A DNA stretch of 64,000 bases, taken from positions 1-64,000 of the forward strand of contig NZ_JBNLBH010000108.1 in assembly GCF_050303215.1 (NCBI RefSeq). The letters run 5' to 3'. The stretch comes from Haliangium sp050303215. GTDB lineage: Bacteria > Myxococcota_A > Polyangia > Haliangiales > Haliangiaceae. Shown here in pieces: positions 63,347 to 64,000 of this stretch; position 1 is the first letter of the stretch; each line of letters opens with the position of its first letter. The position numbers and the translations under genes were made by a program. The notes below the pieces were generated by a model. That model was not told where the DNA came from. It saw nothing but the letters and a program-made list of their open reading frames with translations, and searched no databases.

Positions 63347-64000
63347 TCAGTACGGGGTCATTCCAAAGGCTCGCGACGCCCGGCGCTCGATGCCGGCGTC
63401 GGGGTCGGGCTTGGGCGGCGGCGCCAGCAGCACGATCACGGCCTGTAGATCCGAGAGATCGACCACGGGCTCGACCTCGACCTCTTGAAACAGCCCGTAG
63501 TCCTTGGTCTTGATCGCGCTGATACGGCCGACCTCGATCCCGCGCGGGAACTCGCCCAGCCCGCTGGTCACCACCAGATCGCCGACCTCGACCTCGCTGT
63601 CGCCGCGCTCGAGCATCTCGATCTCGCACGCGTACGAGTCGTCGCGACCGAGCCCGCGCAACACCCCGTGACTCCCCGTGCGCTCCACGTACACGTCGAT
63701 CGACGAGGCCGGGTCCGACAGCAGCAGCACATCGGCGTAGTCGCCGTAGATCGAGCCGATGCGACCGATCAGGCCGGCCTGGTGGATCACCGGCATGCCG
63801 ACGTCGACCTCGCCTTGGCCGCGGTCGAGTCGAATTCGACTCACCCGGTAATACGGACTGGTATCGGCGGCGACCACGCGCGCGCCCATGGTGTCGGCGG
63901 CGATGCGCTGGCGCAGCCCGACCATGTCTTCGAGGGCCGCGGTATCGGCGACCTGGCGCCGGGCCGCGGCCAACTCGGTGCGGAGCTGGCGATTGACCTC
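63347..64000 (-). CDS. mreC: Rod-shape-determining protein MreC (5' end beyond the window)
   Basis: Periplasmic scaffold that activates PBP2-RodA. The visible part has about 217 residues: the end of the coiled coil (EVNRQLRTELAAARRQVADT) and the beta-barrel domain (GARVVAADTSPYYRVSRI, GMPVIHQAGLIGRIG, LLLSDPASSIDVYVERTG, VTSGLGEFPRGIEVGRI). The frame is open through position 64000, so the N-terminal membrane anchor lies outside. The tail after the domain (APPPKPDPDAGIERR) is proline-rich. Confidence 0.93.
   Translation of the reverse strand, partial: EVNRQLRTELAAARRQVADTAALEDMVGLRQRIAADTMGARVVAADTSPYYRVSRIRLDRGQGEVDVGMPVIHQAGLIGRIGSIYGDYADVLLLSDPASSIDVYVERTGSHGVLRGLGRDDSYACEIEMLERGDSEVEVGDLVVTSGLGEFPRGIEVGRISAIKTKDYGLFQEVEVEPVVDLSDLQAVIVLLAPPPKPDPDAGIERRASRAFGMTPY

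Overview
The window is very GC-rich, with G or C at nearly every third codon position. It carries large Ser/Thr kinases, PEGA and PilZ domains, many lipoproteins and several protein families typical of predatory deltaproteobacteria. This points to a myxobacterium (Myxococcota), perhaps the Haliangium/Nannocystis side of the phylum; the genus is inference. I saw no tRNA, rRNA, CRISPR array or transposase.

Layout. 1-9 kb: a possible edge gene, an orphan adenine DNA methyltransferase, a secreted purple-acid-phosphatase-like enzyme, small unknowns, an SDR and a Ser/Thr kinase. 9.0-14.5 kb (minus strand): the most interesting locus, a six-gene run read as SyrB2-type Fe(II)/2-oxoglutarate halogenase, free-standing carrier protein, type II thioesterase, stand-alone adenylation domain, YbaK-type tRNA editing protein and acyl-CoA dehydrogenase. 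It is preceded by about 1 kb of relatively AT-rich non-coding DNA with small palindromes. 15.6-26.8 kb (minus): a signalling and chaperone island with a kinase/AAA/TPR giant, a thioredoxin lipoprotein, a lidless Hsp70, a PilZ-DnaJ fusion and a pseudokinase with PEGA domains. 26.9-39.7 kb: prepilin peptidase, an overlapping lipoprotein-unknown-proB-proA operon, rsfS, a cytochrome c lipoprotein, a DAO oxidase, thrC, rseP and small DNA-binding or unknown proteins. 39.8-45.4 kb: surface polysaccharide genes (UDP-HexNAc epimerase and dehydrogenase, deacetylase-like protein, degenerate tyrosine-kinase-like ATPase, glycosyltransferase) around a divergent control region with tandem repeats and a palindrome. 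45.4-59.4 kb: SDRs, an FG-GAP lipoprotein, nrdR, envelope proteins, an SPFH protein, orn, a CAP-domain lipoprotein pair, a LysR regulator with divergent targets, and trxA. 59.7-64 kb (minus): the cell-shape operon mreC-mreD-mrdA-rodA, with mreC cut by the window end.

How the genes work together. In the halogenase cassette the adenylation protein would load an aliphatic amino acid (binding-pocket residues read by eye suggest Val/Ile type) onto the carrier protein. The halogenase would chlorinate an unactivated carbon, the acyl-CoA-dehydrogenase-like flavoprotein could then desaturate or cyclise the product (as KtzA does in kutzneride assembly), the thioesterase would release it, and the YbaK protein might protect tRNA charging. 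No NRPS megasynthase is present, so the product may be a free unusual amino acid. A second theme is leaderless transcription: about nine genes have a TANNNT -10 box ending 5-8 bases before an ATG or GTG and no Shine-Dalgarno sequence.
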